Of a stretch of DNA of 57,126 bases, positions 1-7,604 are shown in pieces. The position numbers and the translations under genes are program-made. Position 1 is the first letter of the stretch; the number at the start of each line of letters is the position of its first letter. This DNA is from Acidithiobacillus concretivorus (lineage in GTDB: Bacteria; Pseudomonadota; Gammaproteobacteria; Acidithiobacillales; Acidithiobacillaceae). The notes under the pieces were generated by a model. The model saw nothing but the letters and a program-made list of their open reading frames with translations. It had not been told where the DNA came from and made no database searches. The DNA is taken from the NCBI RefSeq assembly GCF_018853445.1, contig NZ_JABELD010000038.1, forward strand, positions 1 to 57,126, written 5' to 3'.

Positions 1-8
1 ATTTTCGG

Positions 9-545
9 GTGGCCAAGGAAAAAGCAGCGCGGCGTTTGGGTGCCGGGGGCGATGCCCAGCACCACTGGCCGAATAATAGTGAGATAGAGTCGGAATTACA
101 TGCCCGCCTGCAGCTTTTTCATGGGCCTGCCCATGCGGCGGATATACGCGAACTGCGGGATCGGGCGCTGAAAGCCATGCAGTGGCTGGAGGTGTTTCAG
201 CCGCGTCTGACCGGCCCAGTGTTGAATGGTACGGCTACACGCCATGCGGCAATTACCCTGCATTTATTTGCGGATGCCCCTGAGACGGTCATTTTCTTTT
301 TGATGGACCAGAAAACACCTTATGAAGAAAGCTGGCAGCGCCTACATTTTGGCGATGCCCCGGCGCAAGATTATCCCTGCCTGAAAATTGACTACGCAGA
401 CTCGGAGATTCGTCTGATCATTTTTGCACTGGATGAAGATCGACGTAGCCCCGCTTCGCCTGTAGATGGAAAACCGGTCAGGCGTGCGACTGGTCAGCAA
501 TTGCGCAAAATGTTGGAGGAAGAGCAGCCGCAAAATGGACTTTAA
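9..545 (+). CDS. Conserved hypothetical protein, possibly 5'-truncated
   Basis: A reading frame of 178 residues that stays open to the left edge, so the GTG at 9 may not be the true start. The N-terminal third is polar. The middle contains a strand-like stretch around GPVLNGTATRHAAITLHLF (about residues 68-86) that vaguely resembles nucleotidyltransferase-fold proteins, followed by a mixed alpha/beta region and an acidic tail. I do not recognise a family with confidence and assign no function. The gene converges on the exporter gene at 563 with only 17 bases between them. Confidence 0.6.
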   Translation: MAKEKAARRLGAGGDAQHHWPNNSEIESELHARLQLFHGPAHAADIRELRDRALKAMQWLEVFQPRLTGPVLNGTATRHAAITLHLFADAPETVIFFLMDQKTPYEESWQRLHFGDAPAQDYPCLKIDYADSEIRLIIFALDEDRRSPASPVDGKPVRRATGQQLRKMLEEEQPQNGL

Positions 546-562
546 AGCCCAAAATTTTCCAT

Positions 563-1483
563 TTATTCCTGACCCGTTGGCACAATAGCGTTTTCCTGTT
601 CACGGGGGCGCAGGTGTTGCCAGCTGACTAAAGCCAGTGCGACAAAAATGCAGACCATTCCCACACCTTCCCAGCCTCCCGGGGTTTCACCCAATTGCAG
701 CCAGGCGGCAACAACGCCAATCAGCGGCGCTGCCAGAGTGCCCATGCCCGCGATTCCCGAGGGCAGTTTCTGCAAGGCGTAGGCCCATAAAAAATAGGCT
801 AGGGCAGTGCCAGGAATCGCATTATAAAGCAGGGCCCCGATAAATACGGGTGTCCAGTGAACCGTCAGCGGGTCAATAAACAAGGTCATGACAATCAGCC
901 CAAGTCCGCCGAAAATGGTTTGCCACAAGGTGCTGTTGAATAAATCCATGTTGGGGGGCGCATAGCGCTTTTGCCAGAGGGCGGAACTGGCCCACAAAAT
1001 GCCCGAAATCAGCGCAATCACGCTGCCAGCCCATTCGCCGTTGAAGCTCCAGGGCTTTAGAATGGCAATCAGACCCAACAGGGCCAACAGCACGGCCGGC
1101 CATTGTAATCCGTGCAGTTTCTCGCCGAGCAGAGGCCAGGCAAACACAATCAGCCATAGCGGCATCATGTAGACAAGAATGGCCGTTTTTCCGGCACCGC
1201 CATATTCCAGCGCCCAGAGGGCAAGCCCAATAAAACCGGTAGTTTGCAACAGGCCAAAGGGAATGATATAGCGGGCTGAGGGCATCCGCAGTGGTCTTTT
1301 CAGCCAGATGATTAAAGGAATCAGGACGATGACACTTAGCCAAACGCGCAGAGTGGCAAAAAGCAGGGGCGGGCAGTCGCTTATGGCGACTTTCATGACG
1401 ACCCAGTTATATCCCCAGATCATGGACAACAGGGCCAGTGCAGCCAAAGGCCATAGTGTCACCGTTTTTTGGGGGGAAGGCAT
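563..1483 (-). CDS. EamA/RhaT-type DMT superfamily exporter
   Basis: About 306 residues with around ten hydrophobic segments arranged as two EamA repeats, the usual layout and length of drug/metabolite transporters in the inner membrane. Typical family stretches include the N-terminal WGYNWVVMKVAI and the C-terminal GTLAAPLIGVVAAWLQLGE. I chose the ATG at 1483 (MPSPQKTV) over the GTG 17 codons upstream because the upstream residues lie in the leader/terminator region of the neighbouring operon. The substrate cannot be predicted; amino acid or metabolite export is common in the family. Confidence 0.85.
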   Translation of the reverse strand: MPSPQKTVTLWPLAALALLSMIWGYNWVVMKVAISDCPPLLFATLRVWLSVIVLIPLIIWLKRPLRMPSARYIIPFGLLQTTGFIGLALWALEYGGAGKTAILVYMMPLWLIVFAWPLLGEKLHGLQWPAVLLALLGLIAILKPWSFNGEWAGSVIALISGILWASSALWQKRYAPPNMDLFNSTLWQTIFGGLGLIVMTLFIDPLTVHWTPVFIGALLYNAIPGTALAYFLWAYALQKLPSGIAGMGTLAAPLIGVVAAWLQLGETPGGWEGVGMVCIFVALALVSWQHLRPREQENAIVPTGQE

Positions 1484-1499
1484 CAGTCTGTGGCTCCAG

Positions 1500-1531
1500 A
1501 ATGTAAAAACCGGGATAGCAACCCATCCCGG
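1500..1531 (-). terminator. Rho-independent terminator of the tetR-dlh-OYE operon
   Basis: Read on the minus strand, CCGGGAT - 8-base loop - ATCCCGG is followed immediately by TTTTT. It sits about 40 bases past the old yellow enzyme stop codon. A second 7-bp hairpin (ATCTCTC/GAGAGAT, 1543-1562) lies between but lacks a T tract. Confidence 0.75.
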
Positions 1532-1572
1532 CAATTCACTTCATCTCTCTTTTTGGAGAGATAAGCGGCGTT

Positions 1573-2646
1573 TTAGCGTAATTTGGCCCGATCGTATTGT
1601 TCTGGCCAGGGCAAGTCTACTCCCAGTTCACGGGCGGCGTGCAGGGGCCAGTACGGATTGCGAAGTAATTCCCGGGCAAGGGCGACGCCATCAGCCTGTT
1701 CTGTAACCAGAATATGTTCAGCCTGCATGGCTTCGGTAATCAGTCCGACGGCAACAGTGGGTAATCCGGTTTGTTCGCTTATTTTTTGCGCGAAGGGCGT
1801 CTGAAATCCAGGGCCAGCCGGAATGACCGCATCAGGGGTCATCCCGCCGCTGCTACAATCAATAACGTCCACACCGCTTGCCTGCAACTGCTTGGCCAGA
1901 GCGACGGATTGTTCCAGATCCCAGCCCCCGGGTACCCAATCTGTGGCCGAAATTCGGACCCACAGGGGCAGATGGTCGGGCCAGACCGCGCGCACGGCAT
2001 GGGTGATTTCCAGAGGCAGGCGCATCCGGTTTTCGAGGCTGCCACCATAGGCATCATCACGATGATTACTGATGGACGAAAGAAAGCTGTGCAGAAGGTA
2101 GCCATGGGCCATGTGCAGTTCGAGGACTTCAAACCCGGCATGTAGCGCTCTTTGCGCAGCAGCCACAAAGTCCTTGCGGACTTTTTCGATATCCTCAGCA
2201 GTCATTGCCTCGGGTATCGTGTGTGCCGGACTGAAAGGCAGCGGGCTGGGGCCATAAGGTTGCCAACCCTGTTCCGCATCAGGCGCGATGGGTGCGCCGC
2301 CGGCAAAAGGAGCCTGAGTAGAGGCCTTGCGTCCGGCATGGGCAATTTGTATGGCAGTCACGGCTCCCTGGTTTTTTATGAAGCGGACGATGGGTGCCAG
2401 AGCTTCGGCTTGGGAGTCATTCCAGATACCCAGATCGCGCGGAGAAATACGACCCTCGGGACTTACCGCGCTGGCTTCGGCCATGACCAGTCCGGCCCCA
2501 CCCACCGCACGGCTGCCAAGATGGACCATATGCCAATCACTGGCTACGCCATCCGGGGTAGAGTACTGACACATGGGTGCGACGACAATGCGGTTGCGCA
2601 GCGTGATGCTACGCATGGTCCAGGGCGTAAACAGTTTGTGGCTCAT
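1573..2646 (-). CDS. Old yellow enzyme family NADPH:flavin oxidoreductase (YqjM/NamA type)
   Basis: 357 residues, a single TIM-barrel flavoprotein of the YqjM class that reduces activated C=C bonds (enones, nitro compounds) using NAD(P)H and FMN. Hallmarks: VVAPMCQYS with the class-typical Cys near the flavin (about residue 26), the HLGSRAVGGAGL strand, AHAGRKAS, the HMAHGYLLHSFLSS segment with the substrate-binding His residues, and the phosphate-binding ADGVALARELLRNPYWP near the C-terminus. It overlaps the upstream hydrolase by ATGA and ends just before a strong terminator. Its position behind tetR and a dienelactone hydrolase resembles nemRA-type electrophile-response operons (inference). 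Confidence 0.93.
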   Translation of the reverse strand: MSHKLFTPWTMRSITLRNRIVVAPMCQYSTPDGVASDWHMVHLGSRAVGGAGLVMAEASAVSPEGRISPRDLGIWNDSQAEALAPIVRFIKNQGAVTAIQIAHAGRKASTQAPFAGGAPIAPDAEQGWQPYGPSPLPFSPAHTIPEAMTAEDIEKVRKDFVAAAQRALHAGFEVLELHMAHGYLLHSFLSSISNHRDDAYGGSLENRMRLPLEITHAVRAVWPDHLPLWVRISATDWVPGGWDLEQSVALAKQLQASGVDVIDCSSGGMTPDAVIPAGPGFQTPFAQKISEQTGLPTVAVGLITEAMQAEHILVTEQADGVALARELLRNPYWPLHAARELGVDLPWPEQYDRAKLR

Positions 2647-3371
2647 GCCTGTCCTCCCAGATGCTGACTGAAATGATCCAGGGTGAGACGCCAGCCTTCG
2701 GCGGCAGCTTCGGGGCGATAGCTGTCACGCGGGTCAGCAAAAAAACCGTGGGGTGCACCAGGAAACAGCGTCAGGGTGTAACGCTTTTTGGCGGTGCTGA
2801 GGGCTGCGGCAATACGTCCATGTTCTTCCGGGGTTATGGAGTGATCATCAGCTCCATAAAGCAGCAGTAGCGGGGCGCGCATCTGTTCAACCAGATGCAG
2901 GAGGGGTTGGCGTCCGGCCGGGTCTTTGTCCGGAGCAATGCCACCGCCATAAAAGGCAACGGCCGCACTGAGTTTATCGGCATGCACGGCATTGGCCATA
3001 AACGCAAAACGGCCACCCATACAAAAGCCGACAGCGCCGATGGCGTGCTTCATGACTTCGGGGCGTTTTTGCAGTTCGGCAATGGCCAACCCCGCTTCCT
3101 GCATGGCCAGATCGTCTTTCAGGGTTTTAAGATGCCCAATGGCATTGTCAAAATCCGCGTATTCATACACTTTGCCATGGTACAAATCGGGAACAATGGC
3201 ACAGTATCCCGCCTTGGCAAATCGTTCGGCTACTTCCTGAAAATGGCTGTTTACGCCAAAAGCTTCAATAAATATGACGACGCCAGGATGCGGCCCATTG
3301 CTGCCGGGGCGGGCGTACCAAGCGCGGGGACCATTTTCCAGTTGTAGCCATTCGGAATGAATTTCAGACAT
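2643..3371 (-). CDS. Dienelactone hydrolase family protein
   Basis: 242 residues of the alpha/beta-hydrolase dienelactone hydrolase family (PF01738). The nucleophile elbow is GFCMGG (about residue 117), with Cys as nucleophile as in true DLHs. The acid is in YGADDHSITPEEH and the catalytic His in the GAPHGFF segment. No signal peptide, so cytoplasmic. The ATG at 3371 is preferred over a GTG one codon upstream because AAGGAGG lies seven bases before it. Stop and next start overlap as ATGA with the old yellow enzyme. Probable role: hydrolysis of lactone or ester electrophiles; substrate unknown. Confidence 0.9.
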   Translation of the reverse strand: MSEIHSEWLQLENGPRAWYARPGSNGPHPGVVIFIEAFGVNSHFQEVAERFAKAGYCAIVPDLYHGKVYEYADFDNAIGHLKTLKDDLAMQEAGLAIAELQKRPEVMKHAIGAVGFCMGGRFAFMANAVHADKLSAAVAFYGGGIAPDKDPAGRQPLLHLVEQMRAPLLLLYGADDHSITPEEHGRIAAALSTAKKRYTLTLFPGAPHGFFADPRDSYRPEAAAEGWRLTLDHFSQHLGGQA

Positions 3372-3425
3372 CACTCTACCTCCTTATTCGGGTATGAAGA
3401 AAGGGAAGGGGGGATTGTTACGCGA

Positions 3426-4043
3426 TCAGACCGCTAAAGACTGAATATATACTTGCAGTTGCCGGAGGCAACGTTGGTAGGCGTCGATAGATTGGGCGTT
3501 TTTGCCCAGTCCGACACAGCCTTCAATGGAAGCAACAATATAAAGAGCGATATCCTCGGGATTTGTGTCCGGGCGGACCTGCCCTGCGGATTGACCTTCC
3601 TTCAGTGCCCGCGCGATCACTTCTGTCCAACGCTCAATAATTTTTTGCAGACCCTGGCGAAATGATTCATCCAGAGGACTCATTTCCTGAATCAGGTTAT
3701 TGAGCGGGCAACCATAGCGAATAACGGATTCATCGGCGTGGGAAATTTTTTCTGCAATGAGATTGTACAGGCCGCTGATGGGATTATCGTGCTGGGCGAG
3801 CATGGTAAACCAGCGTTCTTCGAGTTGCGGCCCGATCACTTCATTAATGACTGCAAGCCCGAGATCGCGCTTGGTACCAAAATGATGATAAAGCGCGCCC
3901 TTGCTCACGGAAGTATTGGCGAGAATACGTTCCAGACTCGCGGCCTGAAAGCCGGATTCCAGAATCTCGTTGTAAGCAGCATCCAGAAGATCGTTGCGGG
4001 TCTGTTCCGGATTGCGGGTTTTGCGTTGCATCATAGTCATCAT
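3426..4043 (-). CDS. TetR family transcriptional regulator
   Basis: 205 residues. The N-terminal TetR_N helix-turn-helix is clear: RNDLLDAAYNEILESGFQ, then VSKGALYHHFGTKRDLGLAVI at about residues 49-69. The C-terminal ligand domain contains IRYGCPLNNLIQEMSP, with one Cys as in the NemR-like branch. It lies 54 bases upstream of the hydrolase/old yellow enzyme pair on the same strand, so it probably represses its own operon. The candidate operator is the palindrome at 4055-4072 directly upstream of its start. A cluster of four ATGs (MMTMMQRK) makes the exact start uncertain by up to four codons. Inducer unknown; a reactive electrophile would fit the neighbours. Confidence 0.9.
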   Translation of the reverse strand: MMTMMQRKTRNPEQTRNDLLDAAYNEILESGFQAASLERILANTSVSKGALYHHFGTKRDLGLAVINEVIGPQLEERWFTMLAQHDNPISGLYNLIAEKISHADESVIRYGCPLNNLIQEMSPLDESFRQGLQKIIERWTEVIARALKEGQSAGQVRPDTNPEDIALYIVASIEGCVGLGKNAQSIDAYQRCLRQLQVYIQSLAV

Positions 4044-4054
4044 GGGGTTGGAAG

Positions 4055-4072
4055 ATACCGACCAAACGGTAT
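4055..4072. promoter_or_regulatory. Candidate TetR operator
   Basis: Perfect inverted repeat ATACCG - 6 bases - CGGTAT, 12 bases upstream of the tetR start and about 100 bases before the divergent HPPD-like gene. Arm sequence and position fit a TetR-type operator that could control both directions. Confidence 0.6.
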
Positions 4073-4172
4073 ATTGTCAAATATTGCTGTATCAGGACCT
4101 GCATCCGGTTTGGGCAAATAGCTTGAAGCGCGTTAGACTAATAGCCTGTGTGACGATGATTCGGGGTGGTGG

Positions 4173-5408
4173 ATGAAAGCATCAATAGACTTCAAGCGGC
4201 AGGGTGACAAGCAGAATTCGGCTTTTTTTGAAGAATGGTTAGGGCGCCTGTTGGAAGATCGCGATCGCCAGGGGCTTACGGAAAATATTGGCCGCATCGA
4301 TGCGTTGATGATTACGGTAGAGCCGGGGCATTCTGCTGCTTATGTGCATGAGTTGTGTTTGATGACGCCTTACAACTACCTGGTCACTCTCGAAACCGAT
4401 CAGCATTCCACCCACATTCTCCGCATTGATATGAATGCGCCCGATGTGTTGGTTCGTGAAGTGAAAGATCCCAATCTGCATGGCATTTTCCGCAGTCTGA
4501 ACGAAGTATATCCGGTGGGGGCCAAGCGTCCCAACTCGCGTTACATGGGAGAAGTCTTTCAGGTCAAAAACCTGCATGAAGTTCGGGAAGTCCAAAAAAA
4601 CCGCGAAGTCCGTTTTTTTAATCAGGAGCAGGTGCGGCATCTGGAGTTGCCGGGCAACATGGCTATCGTCAAACCTTCTCCCTATACCCACAATATTGTC
4701 GGTTATTGGGAACGGCCTGATGATGACATCCGCGTTTATTCACTGGGTGTGTCTTCCATTCGTGATGATATGCAGGTGGCTTTTGAACAAGCCAAAGTGT
4801 TACGAGAACAACTGGGTCTGGAGCAATTACTGCTGCCCATCGATCATCTGGCAACCCGGGTATACAGCCAGAACCGGGAATTGGCCATTCTCGAATATCT
4901 GACCCTATCCAGTTATTACTACTGGGGTTCTTACGATATTCCTGATCAGAACTCTTCTACCAATGTTACCAAAAGCGTGCATTATGAAAACGTGTTGAAT
5001 AGTCCTGCCAAGGTGTTTACCGCTGCCAATCATCCTTATTTTTGCAATCATTTGATTGGTCAGCCTTCACCCACCGAGGCCTTTGTACGTAATTTTGGTC
5101 CCCGCCTGCATCACATTGCCGTGGGCGTGCAGGATGGGCATACCCATGATCAGATCAACATTGATTATGTGGTGGACGCCCTACGAAATTGCGGGCAGAA
5201 ATTTTTATTGCAGGTCATCGGTTCGGAGCAGGAAGGATTAAAACAGATTTTTTCCAGCGCTTCCGAGCACTCTTCCCTGATTATTGAATATGTGCAGCGT
5301 TTTGGTGGTTTCCAGGGGTTTTTCACCAAGGAAAATGTCGCTGACCTGACCGCTGCTGCGGGCGCCGATGAGACCCTGCGCAGTCTGGATGCAGAAGCCC
5401 GCGCCTGA
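4173..5408 (+). CDS. Uncharacterised VOC-superfamily protein resembling 4-hydroxyphenylpyruvate dioxygenase
   Basis: 411 residues. The C-terminal half has the vicinal-oxygen-chelate arrangement of HPPD-type dioxygenases. A first His is in PIDHLATRV (H225), a second in RLHHIAVGV (H314), and a Glu in LIIEYVQRF (E372). These positions match the 2-His-1-Glu iron site of HPPD, and the GGFQGFFTKENVADL tail resembles HPPD's FGEGNF-type ending. The N-terminal about 200 residues are not recognisable to me beyond a possible degenerate VOC domain. No signal peptide. It stands alone, divergent from tetR and converging on nadC with two bases between. No homogentisate or tyrosine pathway gene is nearby, so I do not name it hpd. 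Function unknown; a metal-dependent oxygenase is the best inference. Confidence 0.7.
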   Translation: MKASIDFKRQGDKQNSAFFEEWLGRLLEDRDRQGLTENIGRIDALMITVEPGHSAAYVHELCLMTPYNYLVTLETDQHSTHILRIDMNAPDVLVREVKDPNLHGIFRSLNEVYPVGAKRPNSRYMGEVFQVKNLHEVREVQKNREVRFFNQEQVRHLELPGNMAIVKPSPYTHNIVGYWERPDDDIRVYSLGVSSIRDDMQVAFEQAKVLREQLGLEQLLLPIDHLATRVYSQNRELAILEYLTLSSYYYWGSYDIPDQNSSTNVTKSVHYENVLNSPAKVFTAANHPYFCNHLIGQPSPTEAFVRNFGPRLHHIAVGVQDGHTHDQINIDYVVDALRNCGQKFLLQVIGSEQEGLKQIFSSASEHSSLIIEYVQRFGGFQGFFTKENVADLTAAAGADETLRSLDAEARA

Positions 5409-5410
5409 GT

Positions 5411-6238
5411 TCAAAAATAGCGCAGAGATAAATCCAGGCTGTGTAAATTACGAGTAAGACTACCGACGGAGATAAAATCGACGCCGGTAGCGGCGACAGC
5501 GGCTATGTTGTGGAGGCCCATATTCCCCGAAGCTTCCAGGGGGATTTTTCCGGCCACTCTCTGCACGGCCTGGCGCAGGGATTCTAACCCGAAATTATCG
5601 AGCAGGATCATATCCACCCCTGCCGCCAATGCTTCTTCGAGTTGTTCCAGATTTTCCACCTCAATTTCGGTGCGGGTCAGGGCCGGGGCAAGTGCCTTGG
5701 CAGCACTCAGCGCCGCCGTAATACTGCCACAGGCAGCAATGTGATTTTCCTTGATGAGAATTCCATCAAACAGTCCCAGTCGATGGTTGTGCCCCCCACC
5801 TACCCGCACCGCATATTTTTGCGCCTGGCGTAAGCCGGGTATGGTTTTGCGGGTATCCAGCAGGCGAGTCCTGCTGCCCTTCAGCAATTCTACAAAATGA
5901 TGCACAGTCGTTGCTGTGCCCGACAGGGTCTGAAGAAAGTTCAGGGCGCAACGCTCGGCACTGAGGAGTGCTCGGGCCGGGCCTTCGAGGCGGCACAGCA
6001 CCTGATCGGCAGCAATAGCGCTTCCTTCTGCAACCTCCCAGTGTAGCTTCAGCTGGTCGGAAAGTGCGGCAAACGTGGCCGTGGCGTAGGGTTGTCCACA
6101 GAGAATTCCTGGCTCACGACTGATAATGCGGGCCTGGAGTATCTGCCCTTCGGGAATGAGAGCAGCGGTCAGATCACCGCTCCCTATATCTTCGCGAAGC
6201 GCTTGTTTAACAACCTCTATGAGGTCTTCAGGAATCAT
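5411..6238 (-). CDS. nadC: Nicotinate-nucleotide diphosphorylase (carboxylating), quinolinate phosphoribosyltransferase
   Basis: 275 residues. Converts quinolinate plus PRPP to nicotinate mononucleotide, CO2 and PPi in de novo NAD synthesis, in the cytoplasm. Signatures: LREDIGSGDLTA at the N-terminus, CALNFLQTLSGTAT, LLDTRKTIPGLR with the active-site Arg/Lys cluster, GGGHNHRLGLFDGILIKENH, IEVENLEQ, and MILLDNFGLE. The ATG at 6238 gives an ATGA overlap with nhaA and places DLIEVV at the expected start; the ATG at 6268 would bury the start in nhaA. Usual length for the family. Confidence 0.96.
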   Translation of the reverse strand: MIPEDLIEVVKQALREDIGSGDLTAALIPEGQILQARIISREPGILCGQPYATATFAALSDQLKLHWEVAEGSAIAADQVLCRLEGPARALLSAERCALNFLQTLSGTATTVHHFVELLKGSRTRLLDTRKTIPGLRQAQKYAVRVGGGHNHRLGLFDGILIKENHIAACGSITAALSAAKALAPALTRTEIEVENLEQLEEALAAGVDMILLDNFGLESLRQAVQRVAGKIPLEASGNMGLHNIAAVAATGVDFISVGSLTRNLHSLDLSLRYF

Positions 6239-7602
6239 TCTAACTCCTTGGTTTTGCTGCCCACCCAAAATAACCAGACCAGTCCTATGCAGGCGGCAGT
6301 CAGTGAAGCCAATAAAATACCGAGCTTGGCTTCCTCTATCATGAATGCATCTTTAAAGGCCAGGTCACTGATAAATAAAGACATGGTAAAACCGACTCCC
6401 GCCAGCCAGGCGGCACCCAGAAGATGAGACCAACGGACGCCATTGGGCATACGAGCCATTTTGATTTTGATGGCCAGCCAGCTTGCCAGGGAAATGCCGA
6501 CAAATTTCCCGAGCACCAGTCCCAGAAAAATACCTAACGTAACCCGGCTGAGCAGCATTTCACTGCTGACGTGGGCGAAATTGATGCCGGCATTGGCCAG
6601 CGCAAAAATGGGAATCACGGCAAAAGTTACCCAGGGCTGGAGGCGATGTTCCAGATGTTGTTGTGGGGCGATGGCCTCGGCACTGCTGTGTGCAATGCTT
6701 TGAATGATGCCCGCAAGCTTGCCGTTGACCAGCGGATCAAGGCGTTTGCTGTGAATGATGGTATCCCGCAGGTTTTCACTACGGGCGCTGAGTGTGTCCG
6801 CCAGTTGATCTGGACGAACTCGACCCCGTGCCGGGATGGTGAAGGCGAGCAGAATGCCGGCGACCGTGGCATGAATGCCTGAGAGCATCACAAAATACCA
6901 GAAAGGTAGCCCCAGAATCAGGTAAGGCAGGATTTTGCGAACGCCACTTTGATTGAGCAGAATCAAGCCCAGCAGTATCAAGCCGGCGATGATCAATGCC
7001 GAAACATTCAGTGATGGCGTGTAAAAAATCGCAATGACCAGTACCGCGCCAAGATCATCGGCAATAGCCAGGGCGGTCAGAAAAACAATCAGGTTACGCG
7101 GAATCCGCCAGGCCAGTAAAACCAGAATGCCAATGGCAAAGGCAATGTCTGTCGCCATGGGAATTCCCCAGCCTTCGGCGGCGGGCCCGCTGGGATTGAT
7201 TTGGTGATATATCAGTGCGGGAACCAGCATCCCGCCCCCTGCAGCAATAATGGGCAGAGCTGCGTCCCGTAGGGAAGATAATTCTCCTACCAGAAATTCA
7301 CGTTTTAATTCCAGGCCGACCACAAAAAAGAACACGACCATCAGTCCGTCATTAATCCAGTGGTGCAGACTCTGGTCGAGCATCCAATGACCCCAATGGA
7401 TGCCGAAATGATTTTCCCAAAACAGGTGATAAGACTGATGCCATGGGGAATTGCTGAGAAACAGGGTCAGCAGCGTCGCGACAATGAGAATAATTCCCCC
7501 TGCCGTCGCGCGTCGCAAAAACTGCTCGAAAGGCGAAAAAACCTTGCCAAATAGCAGTTCGAGGGGATAGTAACGCGGTTGGCGAGATTCAGAATCCGCC
7601 AT
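6235..7602 (-). CDS. nhaA: Na+/H+ antiporter NhaA
   Basis: 455 residues with about 12 membrane segments; an inner-membrane electrogenic 2H+/Na+ antiporter. The ion-binding pair is seen in LAIADDLGAVLV (D182-D183), with TDIAFA (151-156) and the conserved GIHATVAGILLAFTIPARGR. It is longer than the E. coli protein because of an N-terminal cytoplasmic extension (MADSESRQPRYYPLELLF...) and a longer central loop. It starts two bases downstream of the valS stop and overlaps nadC by ATGA, so the three are probably co-transcribed. Role: pH and sodium homeostasis. Confidence 0.96.
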   Translation of the reverse strand: MADSESRQPRYYPLELLFGKVFSPFEQFLRRATAGGIILIVATLLTLFLSNSPWHQSYHLFWENHFGIHWGHWMLDQSLHHWINDGLMVVFFFVVGLELKREFLVGELSSLRDAALPIIAAGGGMLVPALIYHQINPSGPAAEGWGIPMATDIAFAIGILVLLAWRIPRNLIVFLTALAIADDLGAVLVIAIFYTPSLNVSALIIAGLILLGLILLNQSGVRKILPYLILGLPFWYFVMLSGIHATVAGILLAFTIPARGRVRPDQLADTLSARSENLRDTIIHSKRLDPLVNGKLAGIIQSIAHSSAEAIAPQQHLEHRLQPWVTFAVIPIFALANAGINFAHVSSEMLLSRVTLGIFLGLVLGKFVGISLASWLAIKIKMARMPNGVRWSHLLGAAWLAGVGFTMSLFISDLAFKDAFMIEEAKLGILLASLTAACIGLVWLFWVGSKTKELE

Positions 7603-7604
7603 GT

